Below are positions 28,411 through 39,455 of a stretch of DNA of 64,000 bases, piece by piece (within the stretch, counting starts at the first letter, position 1; every line of letters begins with the position of its first letter). Under the pieces are notes generated by a model. It was not told the DNA's origin. It did no database searches and saw nothing but the letters and a program-made list of their open reading frames with translations. This DNA is from Calothrix sp. PCC 7507 (GTDB taxonomy: Bacteria; Cyanobacteriota; Cyanobacteriia; Cyanobacteriales; Nostocaceae): NCBI RefSeq assembly GCF_000316575.1, contig NC_019682.1:6435501-6499500 (forward strand), written 5' to 3'. Both the position numbers and the translations under genes were made by a program.

Positions 28411-29003
28411 GGAGTCAAGGGTCAGGAGTCAAGAGTCAAGAGTTGTTACCCATTACTCATTCCTCATTACCCAATCCCCAGTCCCCAGTTCCCAATCCCC
28501 AATCCCCAATCCCCAGTTTCGTACCTTCCCCCCACAACAGCAACCAATCAGTTCGGTTATCTCGCTACTTACAGGCAACTGAAGAGGAGATTTTAGCGTC
28601 ACTATAGATATAGTAAGCACTCTAAGGGAAGTTAAAGAAACTTTTTTGTCAAACAGACAATTTTGCCTTATAATCGAAAGATTTATCTAGGCTGCTTTAC
28701 CATCCGTTAGTTTTGTCGTACTATAAAAGTAAGTAAAACTCATATCGACTTCGTATTTTTCAGGTCGCTGCTAGTGGCACAGTAAAAAAAATCTCGAAAA
28801 CAACCTAAAAGTGCTTATATAGAGATGCCAAAAACTAGGGAGGATAGGGGAACCTATCTCAGGGATGCACCGTCTTATCAACGGCTGTATGAATTGAATG
28901 CTTATGGTAGCTCCCGATGTTCTGTAATATATGTACTGATTTTCCCCATCCACCCTAGTTATTAAAGATTCATTGTGTTTACGGAGTAGAGGACAACGCA
29001 CCA
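28411..29003. other. 593-bp region upstream of the sigma factor gene
   Basis: The first 100 bp are CCCCAATCCCC/CCCCAGTCCCC heptamers. The remaining about 450 bp (28530-28990) contain no gene and probably form a long regulated leader or multiple promoters for the sigma factor. A GAGG-type ribosome site (GTAGAGGAC) lies 12 bases before the ATG at 29004. Confidence 0.5.
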
Positions 29004-29987
29004 ATGCCTACTGTTAACACCCAAACCGAAAACCTGAACACCAAATTCACAGCTGATATGGTGAGAACCTATCTGCGGGAAATTGGTCGTGTGCCATTGC
29101 TAACCCGTGAGCAGGAGATTATTTTTGGCAAGCAGGTGCAGCAGATGATGACACTACTGGACGCTAAAGAAGATTTAGCGAAAAAACTGCACCGAGAACC
29201 TAGTTTAGAAGAATGGGCGAATCTAGTTCACCAACCGGAAACAGAGGTGAAACAGACAGTCGCCCAAGGTAAGCGGGCCAAGCAAAAAATGATTGAAGCG
29301 AATCTACGCTTGGTAGTTGCTATTGCAAAAAAATACCAAAAGCGCAACATGGAGTTTCTGGATTTGATCCAGGAAGGCACACTAGGATTAGAGCGGGGTG
29401 TGGAGAAATTTGATCCCATGCGGGGTTATAAGTTTTCGACATACGCCTATTGGTGGATTCGCCAAGCGATCACCAGAGCGATCGCCCAACAAGGCCGCAC
29501 CATCCGTTTACCTATTCACATTACTGAGAAGCTGAACAAAATCAAGAAAGTGCAGCGCGAGTTGGCGCAAAAATTAGGGCGATCGCCAACTCCTGCAGAA
29601 ATTGCCAAAGAACTAGAGCTAGAACCTGCTCAGATTCGCGAGTATCTGAATATGGCGCGTCAACCAGTTTCTTTGGATGTGCGAGTCGGCGATAACCAAG
29701 ATACTGAATTGCAAGAAATGCTGGAAGATGACGGCCCATCACCAGAGTATTACACCACCCAAGAATTCTTGCGCCAAGACTTAAACACCTTGTTAGCAGA
29801 ACTAACCCCCCAACAGCGAGAAGTTGTAGCCCTACGCTTTGGGTTAGAGGATGGTAACGAAATGTCTTTGGCTAAAGTAGGCGAGCGGTTGAATCTCAGC
29901 CGCGAACGTGTCCGCCAGTTAGAGCATCAAGCTCTGGCTCATCTGCGCCGCCGTCGCGCCAATGTCAAAGAATATGTAGCAAGTTAA
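29004..29987 (+). CDS. RNA polymerase sigma factor, group 2 (RpoD/SigA family)
   Basis: Alternative sigma-70 factor of 327 residues. Regions seen in order: 1.2 (DMVRTYLREIGRVPLLTREQE), 2.1-2.4 (LRLVVAIAKKYQKRNMEFLD, KFSTYAYWWIRQAITRAI), 3 (IHITEKLNKIKKVQRELAQK), 4.2 (LAKVGERLNLSRERVRQLEH). It lacks the long N-terminal 1.1 region of the primary sigma, so it is a cyanobacterial group 2 factor (SigB/C/D/E type); which one I cannot say. A terminator follows at 30017-30046. Confidence 0.93.
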   Translation: MPTVNTQTENLNTKFTADMVRTYLREIGRVPLLTREQEIIFGKQVQQMMTLLDAKEDLAKKLHREPSLEEWANLVHQPETEVKQTVAQGKRAKQKMIEANLRLVVAIAKKYQKRNMEFLDLIQEGTLGLERGVEKFDPMRGYKFSTYAYWWIRQAITRAIAQQGRTIRLPIHITEKLNKIKKVQRELAQKLGRSPTPAEIAKELELEPAQIREYLNMARQPVSLDVRVGDNQDTELQEMLEDDGPSPEYYTTQEFLRQDLNTLLAELTPQQREVVALRFGLEDGNEMSLAKVGERLNLSRERVRQLEHQALAHLRRRRANVKEYVAS

Positions 29988-30016
29988 CTGTTAACAGATT
30001 TAAGTAATTTTGCAGC

Positions 30017-30046
30017 AACGCCTCCTGGATTTAGGGGGCGTTTTTT
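30017..30046 (+). terminator. rho-independent terminator after the sigma factor gene
   Basis: CGCCTCC, a loop of about 8 bases, GGGGGCG and six T. It starts 30 bp past the sigma factor stop. One G-T pair in the stem. Confidence 0.75.
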
Positions 30047-30604
30047 ATGATTTGTCATTTGTCATTAGCTATTTCTCCCGGTTGGTGAGCGCAGCCGAAC
30101 CACATCTCCCCCAATCCCCAGTCCCTGCTCACTGAGCGGCTCGCCTTGACTTGTACCGAGCGGAGCCGAGGTAGCGTAGCCGTACTGCGAAGCAGAACCC
30201 GCAGGGTAAGGAGCCGAAGTGCAATCCCCAATCCCCAATTCCCAAATTTCCGGAATCGAGAGATTTGCTGCTGTAGTTCACTATGTAGCAAAAAATGAGC
30301 GCCCGACGGGGAAAAATGAAGATTGTTTAAAGTAAAAAATGTCACAAATGAATAGTTTTTCATTTTATTGTCCCCAATTTAGGCATCATCCTATCGGATG
30401 AATCTACTGGGTGAAGCAGAAAAAGCTTAAAGAAAGGTAATCTCAAGATTATCTGCAAAATTAAATAAAAAATTCGGTTTTCAATAGTTTTATTCCCCGG
30501 ACAATATAGATCAGACCTTTGACGGAGCCTTGATTTATAAAGATTCAGTTAAGTTGCTAGTAAGTCGCTGAGAGAGTAGTTAATTTTTTAACAGGAGAGG
30601 TCAG
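30047..30604. other. repeat-rich intergenic region
   Basis: The left part (30050-30240) is interspersed repeats: CATTTGTCATT units, a TTGTACCGAGCGGAGCCGAG unit and CCCCAATCCCCAATTCCC heptamers. The right part is A+T-rich promoter DNA leading to AGGAGAGG before the next gene. No gene was seen. Confidence 0.5.
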
Positions 30605-31312
30605 GTGCTTAACAACATTTTTCGGTTCAATTCCCTTCAGAAGCTGAGTATTCCCGTTGTTGGCTTACTTCTTACCCTTGGTATCGTAGGCGAACAGACT
30701 AGACCGGTTCTCAGCGAACAGATAGAAAAAGTACCGACATCTACTGCACTAGTTCAGAATTATCAAGATAACTCCGGAACTACTCTTTTGACGCGGCTAA
30801 GAGAAGTCCGAACCCAGAGGAATCAACGGTGGGTGGCTTCCCAAGAAACAAGACCTAAAACTACAATAGTGGCGATCGCTAATCAAAAATCTGCGAAAGA
30901 AACAGCAACTGCGCCTAGAGCCAATTTTCCCAAACAAGATGGGGTTTATCTCTATGGTCAATCGCTACAACCAAACCAGTTGGGACAAGGATACATCGTA
31001 TTCGAGAAACGGCAAGATACGGTGAAGGGTGCATTGTATATGCCCAGTTCTGAGTTTAGTTGTTTTCAGGGCACACTCGACAAGTCAGGAGAGTTGGCGA
31101 TGACGGTTATGGGTTCACCTGATGAAGGTGGATTGACGCAGGTTGCTACCAGTAATAGATTGCCTAGAATTAACGACGATGAGGCAACTAACTATGCTTA
31201 CTCGGTAGCATTGCAAGATTATCATCAGCTAAAGTCCATCAGCGCTAATGACCGCCGGATTTTGCAAATGTGTAATCAACCTGCTGAGGAATATCGCAAG
31301 TTGGTTAAATGA
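30605..31312 (+). CDS. exported protein of unknown function
   Basis: The 235-residue product has a signal-like N-terminus (LSIPVVGLLLTLGIVGEQ) and a mature domain containing QDGVYLYGQSLQPNQLGQGYIVFEKRQ split across a compact beta region (VKGALYMPSSEFSCFQGTLD) and SISANDRRILQMCNQPAEEY. Start is GTG 30605, supported by AGGAGAGG 5 to 12 bases upstream. The two regions are of a type seen in many cyanobacterial exported proteins, but I know no function. Confidence 0.75.
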   Translation: MLNNIFRFNSLQKLSIPVVGLLLTLGIVGEQTRPVLSEQIEKVPTSTALVQNYQDNSGTTLLTRLREVRTQRNQRWVASQETRPKTTIVAIANQKSAKETATAPRANFPKQDGVYLYGQSLQPNQLGQGYIVFEKRQDTVKGALYMPSSEFSCFQGTLDKSGELAMTVMGSPDEGGLTQVATSNRLPRINDDEATNYAYSVALQDYHQLKSISANDRRILQMCNQPAEEYRKLVK

Positions 31313-31342
31313 AGAATTTCCCAACCATAAGTAATTTCTAGA

Positions 31343-31368
31343 AAGTGCGGTGTTCCACTGCACTTTTT
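31343..31368 (+). terminator. rho-independent terminator
   Basis: AAGTGCGGTG, loop TTC, CACTGCACTT and a T run; one mismatch in a 10-bp stem. It lies 30 bp past the stop of the exported protein gene. Confidence 0.75.
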
Positions 31369-31566
31369 TAGTCACAAGAATGTACAACCAAAGTACAACT
31401 CATACCAATTCAAATATTTTTTGCGATACATGGATTGTCTTGAAGTCTGGGGAAATCCTGCCCCTAGGATTTATCGAAAAAAATAAAAAACGCCATATAC
31501 CTGATTTGACTCTCTAGCCGGGTGGAGACTTTAAAATGCTATTGGCAAAATATTGAGAATATAACA

Positions 31567-32205
31567 ATGCGACTCTCTACATTGAAAAACAGTTTTTTGA
31601 CATTTACCTTAGTAGCGATCGCTTCTTGTTCTACAGCTACTTCTCAAAACCAAACCCAAGTACCAAACCCTCATGGTGGTGGGATGAACCACAGCATGGC
31701 GATGGACTTAGGGCCGGCTGATGCTAACTATGATTTGCGGTTCATTGATGGGATGATTCCCCACCATCAGGGTGCAATAGTCATGGCCAAGGAAGCACAA
31801 CAAAAATCTCAACGCCCAGAAATCAAAAAGCTAGCAGACGAAATTATCAAAGCACAGAACCAAGAAATTAGCCAGATGAAACAGTGGCGAACAGCTTGGT
31901 ATCCCAAAGCAGGCGATAAACCAATGGCTTATGATGCCAAAATGGGTCACATGATGGAGATGTCATCTGAGCAAATGCAAGCCATGATGATGAACATGAA
32001 CTTGGGTGCTGCTGATCAAGATTTTGACTTGCGGTTTATCAATGCAATGATTCCTCACCATGAAGCCGCTGTGATTATGGCTAAAGATGCTGTGCAAAAG
32101 TCTCAGCGTGCTGAAATTAAGAACTTGGCTCAAGCAATTATCAAAGCACAAGATACTGAAATTAACCAAATGAAACAGTGGCGAAAAGCTTGGTATAACA
32201 AGTAG
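31567..32205 (+). CDS. lipoprotein with two DUF305 domains
   Basis: Exported four-helix (ferritin-like, DUF305) protein. ATG 31567 is chosen because it starts a lipoprotein signal (LTFTLVAIASCS, lipobox Cys) and the 15 codons upstream would disrupt it. Two tandem DUF305 units follow with near-identical motifs: FIDGMIPHHQGAIVMAKEA and FINAMIPHHEAAVIMAKDA, then IIKAQ(N/D)xEIxQMKQWR. The His and Met-rich stretch (GHMMEMSSEQMQAMMMNMN) between them suggests copper or other metal binding, which is inference. Confidence 0.9.
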   Translation: MRLSTLKNSFLTFTLVAIASCSTATSQNQTQVPNPHGGGMNHSMAMDLGPADANYDLRFIDGMIPHHQGAIVMAKEAQQKSQRPEIKKLADEIIKAQNQEISQMKQWRTAWYPKAGDKPMAYDAKMGHMMEMSSEQMQAMMMNMNLGAADQDFDLRFINAMIPHHEAAVIMAKDAVQKSQRAEIKNLAQAIIKAQDTEINQMKQWRKAWYNK

Positions 32206-32411
32206 AAAAAAGAAATCGATATCATCCTGACATATTTAGGCGATCGCTTGCATAATCTCTGCCAACTCCACCTAATATCATCTAAGTAGGTTGGTGCAAT
32301 TAAAGACAACTGGCGATGTCTGTCATTTGTCAATAGGCAATAGGCAATAGGCAATAAGAAGTCAAGGGTCATTTATTCTTTCTCCCCCAGTCCCCAGTCC
32401 CCAGTCCCAAA

Positions 32412-35400
32412 ATGTGTCCACGCGGCGTTACTACCAGTCGTTCAACTCCTGCTAAACAAACAATTGTCCCTAAATTGTGGTTATTACTGGTGGGAGTCAA
32501 CCAATACCAAGATGAACAACTTCCATCTCTACGTTATTCCGCAGTTGATTGTCAGGTATTATCTGAAGCTTTAGTAATGGCCACAAAAGAGCAATTTCCT
32601 CAAAAAGAAATAAAAATTTATCACGATTTTGCAACTCAATTGCCATTGTTAGCGACTGTAAAAGAAAGTTTACAGCAAATCGCTGCTGATGCTCAACCAA
32701 TTGACACAGTTATATTTTATTTTTCCGGTCATGGAATGCTCCAGCCAAGCACTCAGCAAGCATTTTTGTGTTTGGCTGATACTCAAAAAGATAACTTAGA
32801 TGAAACTGGTTTAGCTGTCAATGAACTATTAGGAAAGTTAGGTAAAAGTGGGGCCCAAAATCAGGTGGTATGGTTGGATGCCTGTCATAGTGGTGGAATG
32901 ACACTCAGGGGAACAACGGCAGAACCTTTATTAAATCCCACGCCGCAATTGGTGGAAGTATTGCAGCGTAGTGCAGCTAAAGGTAAGGGATTTTATGCTT
33001 TACTTTCTTGTGATGTCAATCAGCTATCTTGGGAGTTTCCAGAATTAGGGCATGGGGTATTCACTTATTATTTAATGCGGGGTTTACAAGGTGATGCGGC
33101 AGATGCTCAAGGGGTAATTTTTGCGGATGGACTTTATCGCTATGTCTATCATCAAACGTTGCAATATATTGATAAAACTAATCAACAATTACGACTGATT
33201 AATCAACAGAAACGCGGTAAGGGAGACACACAACTTTTTGGTGAATACCCGCTACAAACTCCGAAGCGGATTGTCGAAGGAGTGGGAGAATTAATTCTTG
33301 GTTCTATCCCCGCAGTTACGGAATCACAGCCTCCCAGAACAGCATTGGTAATTGAGGGATTTAGTGGTTCACAGGCGACGCTGGATTTTAGTCAAGAGTT
33401 GGTTGATGCTGGCGTTTTTGAGTTAGATTATTTGCCTCGTCCTGGTCAAACAACTGCTCAAGATGTACGTGCAGCAATTCAAGCATGTTTGCATTCACCA
33501 ATACAACAAAACTACAGAGGTGAAGAACCGGGAACTGTTTTGTTATATCTTCGCGGAAGACTTGAAGAAACTCCCACAGGGGAAGCAGCTTTATTAATAT
33601 CAGAAGATATCTGGCTGAGTCGTTCTTGGTTAAGACAACAGTTACGCCGTTCTCAAATTGCTCAACAAATTATTATTTTAGATTTTCCAGTTGTTGCTAC
33701 TGCTGTTTCTTCCCTCAAAGATTGGGTTGAGGAGTTACAACTCGACTCAGAAAAAGCACAATGTATCATTGCTGCAACTTCTCCAAAAAACAATTCCGAA
33801 TTATTTGCCGAAACGCTGATTAATACTCTCAAATCTGCTGCTAAACCTGCTGGTTTATCTGTTGCTGGTTGGATTACCCAATTACAAGTCCAATTTGCAG
33901 CCCAGATGCAACTCCATTTTTGGCTATCGGGTACACAAGGGGTGATTGAAATTATCCCTACAACTACTGGCGCTCGCAGTCACCACAAAGCTACAGCATT
34001 AGATTTAAGAATTTGTCCTTACCGGGGATTAAGGGCTTTCCAAGAAGAAGATGCTCAATATTTTTATGGTCGAGAACCTTTAACTCAGCATCTAATTAGC
34101 CAGCTAGCGCATAAATCATTTCTCGCTGTGGTGGGTGCTTCTGGTAGCGGTAAATCTTCGGTTGTGCAAGCGGGATTAATTGCTCAATTGCGCGCCGGTA
34201 AACAACTACCCGGTAGTGATTCGTGGTTGATTAAAAGCTTGCGTCCTGGCGCACGTCCTTTGGAAGCGTTAGCAAGGCGATTGGTAGGGGGTAGGGGGCA
34301 CGCTTCGGAGGGGGCTGGGGGAGAAACTTCCCCATCCCCCCACCTTGTCTTAGAGGGGATGCTCTACCAGGGAGTGGAGGGCTTTGTCTACTGGTTGCGT
34401 AGCCGTCCTGAGCCGATGGTGGTTTTGGTGGTAGACCAGTTTGAGGAATTGTTTACCCTTGCACCCAATGAAGATAGACAGCGGTTTTTAGAACTGGTGC
34501 TGGGTGCGGTGGAGTATGCGCCTGATAGGTTTAAGTTGGTGATTACTTTGCGGGCTGATTTTATCGCTTCCTGTTTGGAAGTACCAGCACTGGCTATGTT
34601 GTTACAGCAGTCAAGTGTGCTGGTTCCTCCGAGTCTGACTGATAGTGATTACCGCCGCGTGATTGTTAACCCGGCGGAACAGGTGCGGTTACAGGTGGAA
34701 CCGGAATTGGTGGAGGTTCTGGTACAGGAGTTAAATCACTCGGCGGGAGATTTACCGTTATTGGAATTTGTCTTAGAACAGTTGTGGGAATTTCGTCATG
34801 AGGGTGAGCTAACCTTAGCGGCTTATCAGCAACAGGTAGGTGGTATTAAAGGTGCGTTAGAACGTAAGGCGCAGGCGGTTTATGAAAGTTTAGATAGCCA
34901 AGCTCAAGAATGTGCTAGGTGGATTTTTCTCTCGCTGACACAGTTAGGTGAGGGGACGGAAGATACTCGGCGGCGGGTTTTGAAATCTGAGTTGGTGGTG
35001 CAAAAATATCCTACTGAGTTGGTGGAAAGAACACTGCAAGCTTTAACCTCGGCTAAGTTAATCGTGGTTAATCTAGAAGACGAAACTGCGAGTAGTAAAG
35101 GAAAAACAATTAATCTCCCCCCTTCCCCTTCCCCGGTGACAATTGAAGTGGCTCACGAAATTTTGATTCGTCACTGGTCAACTTTGCGCTGGTGGTTGGA
35201 GGAGAATCGTAGTAGATTGCGATCGCAGCGTCAAATTGAACAATCGGCGGCTTTGTGGAAACATAACGATGAGCTAGCTGATTTTTTGTTACAAGGTGTC
35301 CGTCTAGCTGAGGCGGAAGAAATCTACGTCAAATATACTGATGAATTATCTCAAGATGTCCAACTTTTCATTGCTGCTTGTTTAGCCGCTAGACAACAAC

Positions 35401-37553
35401 AACAATTTGAGCAAAAAAAGCGCCTCCGACAAGCTCAAAGGGCTGTGGCAATTATGAGTGTGTTGGGAATTGCTGCCAGTGTTTTCGGCGGTTTGGCTTA
35501 TTTGCAAAAACAAGCAGCCCAATTAAGAGAAATTTCGGCTTTAAATGCTTCATCGGAAGCTTTGTTGTTATCGCATCAGCCATTAGAAGCGTTAATTGCT
35601 AGTGTGAAAGCTGGACGAGAACTCAAGCGGGTTGTTGCACCCAACAAAGATATTCAATTAGCAACTGTGGCGACTCTCCAACAAGCTGTTAGTCAATCTC
35701 CAGAAATTAACCGCTTGCAAGGACATGGTCAACAAGTTAATGCTGTTAGTTTTAGTCCTGATGGTAAGTTTATCGCTTCTGCTAGTGATGATCAGACTAT
35801 TAAAATCTGGAATTTACAGGGGAAATTAATCACAACTATCACGGGTTATCAAAGTAGGATTACCACTATTAGTTTTAGTCCGGATAGTCAATTTATTGTT
35901 TCTGGTAGTACAGATAAAACTGTCAAGGTTTATGATATTAATGGTAAGCTAATTCAAACCTTCACCGGACACAATAATATTGTCACTGATGTAGCTTTTA
36001 GCCCAGATGGTAAAATTATTGCTTCAGCAAGCCGAGATAAAACTATCAAGTTATGGCGGATTGATGGTAGTTTAATTAAAAGCTGGAATGCCCATAATGG
36101 CTGGGTAAATACCATTGCATTTAGTCCTGATGGTCAAATCCTGGCTTCTGGTGGTGAAGATAATTTAGTCAAGCTTTGGCAGACTGTAGATAGTAAGTTA
36201 ATTAAAGCTATTGCGGGACATAAGGAACGTGTCACCTGCATTAAATTTAGCCCAAATGGTCAAATGATAGCTACAGCTAGCGGTGATAGAACTATGAAGA
36301 TTTGGCATCGCCAAGGCAAGTTTTTACAAACTATTGAAGGTAGTGCAAATCAAATTAACAGTATTAGCTTTAGTCCTGATGGCAAATTATTAGCTGATGC
36401 TGATGCTGATGGAATAGTGAAAATCTGGAGCTTGAAACATCAAGCGAAAATAGAATATGCTCTCAAACAAACTTTGTTGGGACATGGGGCACAAGTTACT
36501 GATGTTAGTTTTAGCGCAGATGGTAAAATTGTCGCGTCGGCTAGTGCTGATAAAACTGTAAGACTTTGGCAATTAAATAATATATCAAAACCTCAATATG
36601 AGGGTAGCTTTTATGGTGTGAGTTTTCATCCCAAACGCCAGATTTTTGCTGCGGCTGGTTGGGACGGAAATATCAATATTTGGCGCAAAAATGATGCTGT
36701 CACTCAGTCTTTATTTAAAACTATATTAGGAAATAGACGGATAATTTTTGCTTTAGATTTTAGTCCTAATGGTAAAACTATCGCGGCGGCGAGTGATGAT
36801 AAAACTATTAAGTTATGGTATGTAGCAAATGGTTCTCTCATGCAAATACTCACAGGCCATACTGAGCGTGTCACAAGTGTTAGTTTTAGTCCTGATGGTC
36901 AGATGCTGGCTTCTGGTAGTGCGGATAAAACTATTAAGTTATGGCGCCTTGCTGATGGTAAATTGTTACAAACTTTTAAAGGAGATACCGAGGAAATTAC
37001 CAGTGTCAATTTTAGTCCTGATGGACAGATGCTGGCTTCTGGAAGTTACGACAATACTGTGAAACTGTGGAGACTTGATGGTAGCCTGGTGAGGAGTTTA
37101 CCTGGTCATGGATTAGCGATCGCATCTGTAAAGTTCAGTCCAGATGGTAAAATTCTGGCATCTGCCAGTATGGATAATACTATCAAGCTTTGGCAGGTAG
37201 CAGACGGGACTTTAATCAATACCCTCGCCGGACATACTAACGGTGTGACTAGTCTGAGTTTTCTTCCAGATAGTCAAATTCTGGCTTCTGGTAGCGCTGA
37301 CGGTACTATTAAGCTGTGGAATATCAACGATGGAACTCTACTAAAAACGCTTTTGGGACATCCTGGTAAGGTGAATAGTCTCAGTTTTAGTCCCGATGGC
37401 AAGGTTTTGATTAGTGGGAGTGAGGATGCTGGGGTAATGCTGTGGGATTTGGATTTGGATAATCTCCGTTTACGTGGATGCTCCCAAATTACAGATTACC
37501 TGACAAATAATGGCAATGTCAATCAGAGCGATCGCCATCTTTGTCAGCAATAA
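32412..37553 (+). CDS. caspase (C14)-nSTAND-WD40 protein
   Basis: Large signalling protein of 1713 residues. N-terminal metacaspase-like peptidase: His in FYFSGHGM (about 108) and Cys in WLDACHSGG (about 156). A middle domain of unclear identity (about 280-530) precedes an nSTAND NTPase with Walker [12 protein letters not shown] (about 572) and [12 protein letters not shown] membrane-like segment ([19 protein letters not shown]) and 14 WD40 repeats (about 1100-1690) end it, enough for two seven-bladed propellers. STAND proteins with caspase effectors act in programmed cell death and phage defence. It appears monocistronic. A G-rich repeat-derived insert ([19 protein letters not shown]) follows Walker A. 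Confidence 0.92.
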   Translation: MCPRGVTTSRSTPAKQTIVPKLWLLLVGVNQYQDEQLPSLRYSAVDCQVLSEALVMATKEQFPQKEIKIYHDFATQLPLLATVKESLQQIAADAQPIDTVIFYFSGHGMLQPSTQQAFLCLADTQKDNLDETGLAVNELLGKLGKSGAQNQVVWLDACHSGGMTLRGTTAEPLLNPTPQLVEVLQRSAAKGKGFYALLSCDVNQLSWEFPELGHGVFTYYLMRGLQGDAADAQGVIFADGLYRYVYHQTLQYIDKTNQQLRLINQQKRGKGDTQLFGEYPLQTPKRIVEGVGELILGSIPAVTESQPPRTALVIEGFSGSQATLDFSQELVDAGVFELDYLPRPGQTTAQDVRAAIQACLHSPIQQNYRGEEPGTVLLYLRGRLEETPTGEAALLISEDIWLSRSWLRQQLRRSQIAQQIIILDFPVVATAVSSLKDWVEELQLDSEKAQCIIAATSPKNNSELFAETLINTLKSAAKPAGLSVAGWITQLQVQFAAQMQLHFWLSGTQGVIEIIPTTTGARSHHKATALDLRICPYRGLRAFQEEDAQYFYGREPLTQHLISQLAHKSFLAVVGASGSGKSSVVQAGLIAQLRAGKQLPGSDSWLIKSLRPGARPLEALARRLVGGRGHASEGAGGETSPSPHLVLEGMLYQGVEGFVYWLRSRPEPMVVLVVDQFEELFTLAPNEDRQRFLELVLGAVEYAPDRFKLVITLRADFIASCLEVPALAMLLQQSSVLVPPSLTDSDYRRVIVNPAEQVRLQVEPELVEVLVQELNHSAGDLPLLEFVLEQLWEFRHEGELTLAAYQQQVGGIKGALERKAQAVYESLDSQAQECARWIFLSLTQLGEGTEDTRRRVLKSELVVQKYPTELVERTLQALTSAKLIVVNLEDETASSKGKTINLPPSPSPVTIEVAHEILIRHWSTLRWWLEENRSRLRSQRQIEQSAALWKHNDELADFLLQGVRLAEAEEIYVKYTDELSQDVQLFIAACLAARQQQQFEQKKRLRQAQRAVAIMSVLGIAASVFGGLAYLQKQAAQLREISALNASSEALLLSHQPLEALIASVKAGRELKRVVAPNKDIQLATVATLQQAVSQSPEINRLQGHGQQVNAVSFSPDGKFIASASDDQTIKIWNLQGKLITTITGYQSRITTISFSPDSQFIVSGSTDKTVKVYDINGKLIQTFTGHNNIVTDVAFSPDGKIIASASRDKTIKLWRIDGSLIKSWNAHNGWVNTIAFSPDGQILASGGEDNLVKLWQTVDSKLIKAIAGHKERVTCIKFSPNGQMIATASGDRTMKIWHRQGKFLQTIEGSANQINSISFSPDGKLLADADADGIVKIWSLKHQAKIEYALKQTLLGHGAQVTDVSFSADGKIVASASADKTVRLWQLNNISKPQYEGSFYGVSFHPKRQIFAAAGWDGNINIWRKNDAVTQSLFKTILGNRRIIFALDFSPNGKTIAAASDDKTIKLWYVANGSLMQILTGHTERVTSVSFSPDGQMLASGSADKTIKLWRLADGKLLQTFKGDTEEITSVNFSPDGQMLASGSYDNTVKLWRLDGSLVRSLPGHGLAIASVKFSPDGKILASASMDNTIKLWQVADGTLINTLAGHTNGVTSLSFLPDSQILASGSADGTIKLWNINDGTLLKTLLGHPGKVNSLSFSPDGKVLISGSEDAGVMLWDLDLDNLRLRGCSQITDYLTNNGNVNQSDRHLCQQ

Positions 37554-37739
37554 TTGTCTCACGCAACAGTTTAAAAGCTGAGAAGGCACTTGAATTAAAA
37601 GTATTTGTAAATGTTCATCACAACTCAGAAAGAGGAATTTAGTTATGCTTACATCAGCGCAGTGACATCTGTGTCAAAACATTTTCAGTGTTGATGCGTT
37701 AAAAACTCTTATGCAAAGAATTGCAGCAGGAGAAGCGAT

Positions 37740-38324
37740 ATGATAGTCAGCGTGCGCGACCCGAACATTCTCTCTAATCTAGACCCTCAGCAATTAATAA
37801 ATTACCTAATCGCACGGGGATGGCAGCAGGAAAATCTAGGGGATAACGCGAATAATCAAGAGTCGGTTTGGATTTTGACTGCTAGTTCCGGTTCTGAATT
37901 TGATATTACTTTACCACTTAACTGCAAAACTCGGTCTTTTTCGCTGCGGATGGCTGAGATTTTAGAAACGTTGGAAAAAGCTGAAAGGCGTTCTCAACTT
38001 GATATCCTGAGTGATTTGGTTACATTTATTCCCAATGTAGAAATTCAAGGTATGGTAATTCGACTTGCAGAATCTCACCATACTTTTAATGTAATTCTTC
38101 TGGGATTTGTTGTGGGCAAGCCGCTAGAAATTCACACTCTTCTGAATTCAGAGGAGTATCAGTTGGCACGCATGGCTTACACCGAAAGGTTAGCTGTTGT
38201 TTGTACTGGGGATTTAATCAAACAAAACGGTAATTTTGTACTCTTAAAGCCTAGTGGATTTGCTTTGTATAATACTTTAAGCGATGCTACACCCCAGACT
38301 CCTTACTCCGCACTTAAAATTTAA
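37740..38324 (+). CDS. conserved-looking hypothetical protein
   Basis: The 194-residue cytosolic product starts at ATG 37740 behind CAGGAGAAG. It has no signal or membrane segment. N-terminal half: LNPQ-like start (LDPQQLINYLIARGWQQEN) then a beta-rich block (ESVWILTASSGSEFDITLPL) and a helix (MAEILETLEKAERRSQLDIL). I recognise no family. It lies 186 bp behind the caspase-WD40 gene on the same strand, so a partnership is possible but unsupported. Confidence 0.7.
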   Translation: MIVSVRDPNILSNLDPQQLINYLIARGWQQENLGDNANNQESVWILTASSGSEFDITLPLNCKTRSFSLRMAEILETLEKAERRSQLDILSDLVTFIPNVEIQGMVIRLAESHHTFNVILLGFVVGKPLEIHTLLNSEEYQLARMAYTERLAVVCTGDLIKQNGNFVLLKPSGFALYNTLSDATPQTPYSALKI

Positions 38325-38370
38325 GTTCTTTCTTGCTAATACACCATCCACCCAGCGCTCACGTCTGCGT

Positions 38371-39438
38371 TTAAAATAAGGGCACGTTTAATCCTATACT
38401 CACACCAACAGAAAAATTACTTAAGTCTACTGTGGCATCGGAGGAGGAGCCAAAGAGGTAAGATGCTGAACCACCAATGAATAAATCTGGATTAATGTTA
38501 TAAATTGCTTCTAAACCTAATTGATTTTGTGTATCAAATCTATCTTGTTGGGTGAAGTCTTTAAAAGTTAGGCGATAATCTAATGCGCCTTGCAATTTGG
38601 GTGTGATGTCATAACGCAACCGCGCTCCTAAGGTGTTGGCGACGCGATTTTGGTCGCTGGGTGCAGCAAAGCTGGCGCGCAGTTCGTAGAATGAATCTAA
38701 CCGGAGACGGGAGTTTAATTGATCCTGTCGTCCTACACTTAAGCGTACGGAATCATCTAATAATAAGCGATCGCCACTGCCATCTCGATAAAGTCTTTCC
38801 TGATACCACCCCAGTTGACCATACATTTCTTTTGTCAGTCGCTGCTGGACACCAACATTAAAGTTGAGGTAGTTATAATTAAAATCTCCTTTGTCGCCAT
38901 ACCTCACCAAACCCCCACCCGCAGCAGCTATCAACCGCGTGTCTTCTCCTAGTTTGGGTGTGGCTAATAAGGTGGCACTATTAATAAATAAGGTATCACT
39001 GGTTTGAGGAATTTCTAAACCCGTAATATTAGAACTTGTAAAAGCTGAGGAACGCAACAATAGCTGCACATCTGGCTGACGGCGCTGGGGTGGTTGTTGC
39101 ACTGGACGGGAAGGGATAATTTTAATCTCACCCAATTCATTTTCCACATCTTGAGGATCAATTTGTTGACTTGTGTCGGCTGGGGGAAAATCTGTGGGAT
39201 TAATTGGTTGAACTGGAGAACCGGGTACTTGAGCCACAACTGCACTCCCCCAGGATGTCTCGGAAATTACTTCTGGTGCTGCTATGGCTGAAATTGGTTT
39301 TTGGGAACCTGCTTCTGTGGGAGCTACTAAATTTTCTTCTATTAAAACTTCTGGGGTGGGACTAGCAGCTACACTGTGGTGTAAGTCCCAAGTTAACAAG
39401 GTAGCTAGAGAACAAAGCGCAATAGGATATACACGCAT
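38371..39438 (-). CDS. outer-membrane beta-barrel-like protein
   Basis: The 355 residues start with a signal peptide (YPIALCSLATLLTWDLHHSVAA region). A Pro/Gln-rich spacer follows, then alternating amphipathic strands (FNYNYLNFNVGVQQRLTKEM, LRLDSFYELRASFA, LGARLRYDITPKLQGALDYR) ending FSVGVSIGLNVPLF, a terminal strand with a C-terminal Phe as in outer-membrane barrels. It is 17 bp downstream of the FecR-like gene, so they are likely one operon. Function unknown. Confidence 0.8.
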   Translation of the reverse strand: MRVYPIALCSLATLLTWDLHHSVAASPTPEVLIEENLVAPTEAGSQKPISAIAAPEVISETSWGSAVVAQVPGSPVQPINPTDFPPADTSQQIDPQDVENELGEIKIIPSRPVQQPPQRRQPDVQLLLRSSAFTSSNITGLEIPQTSDTLFINSATLLATPKLGEDTRLIAAAGGGLVRYGDKGDFNYNYLNFNVGVQQRLTKEMYGQLGWYQERLYRDGSGDRLLLDDSVRLSVGRQDQLNSRLRLDSFYELRASFAAPSDQNRVANTLGARLRYDITPKLQGALDYRLTFKDFTQQDRFDTQNQLGLEAIYNINPDLFIGGSASYLFGSSSDATVDLSNFSVGVSIGLNVPLF

Positions 39439-39455
39439 AATTGAATTTTAAATTG

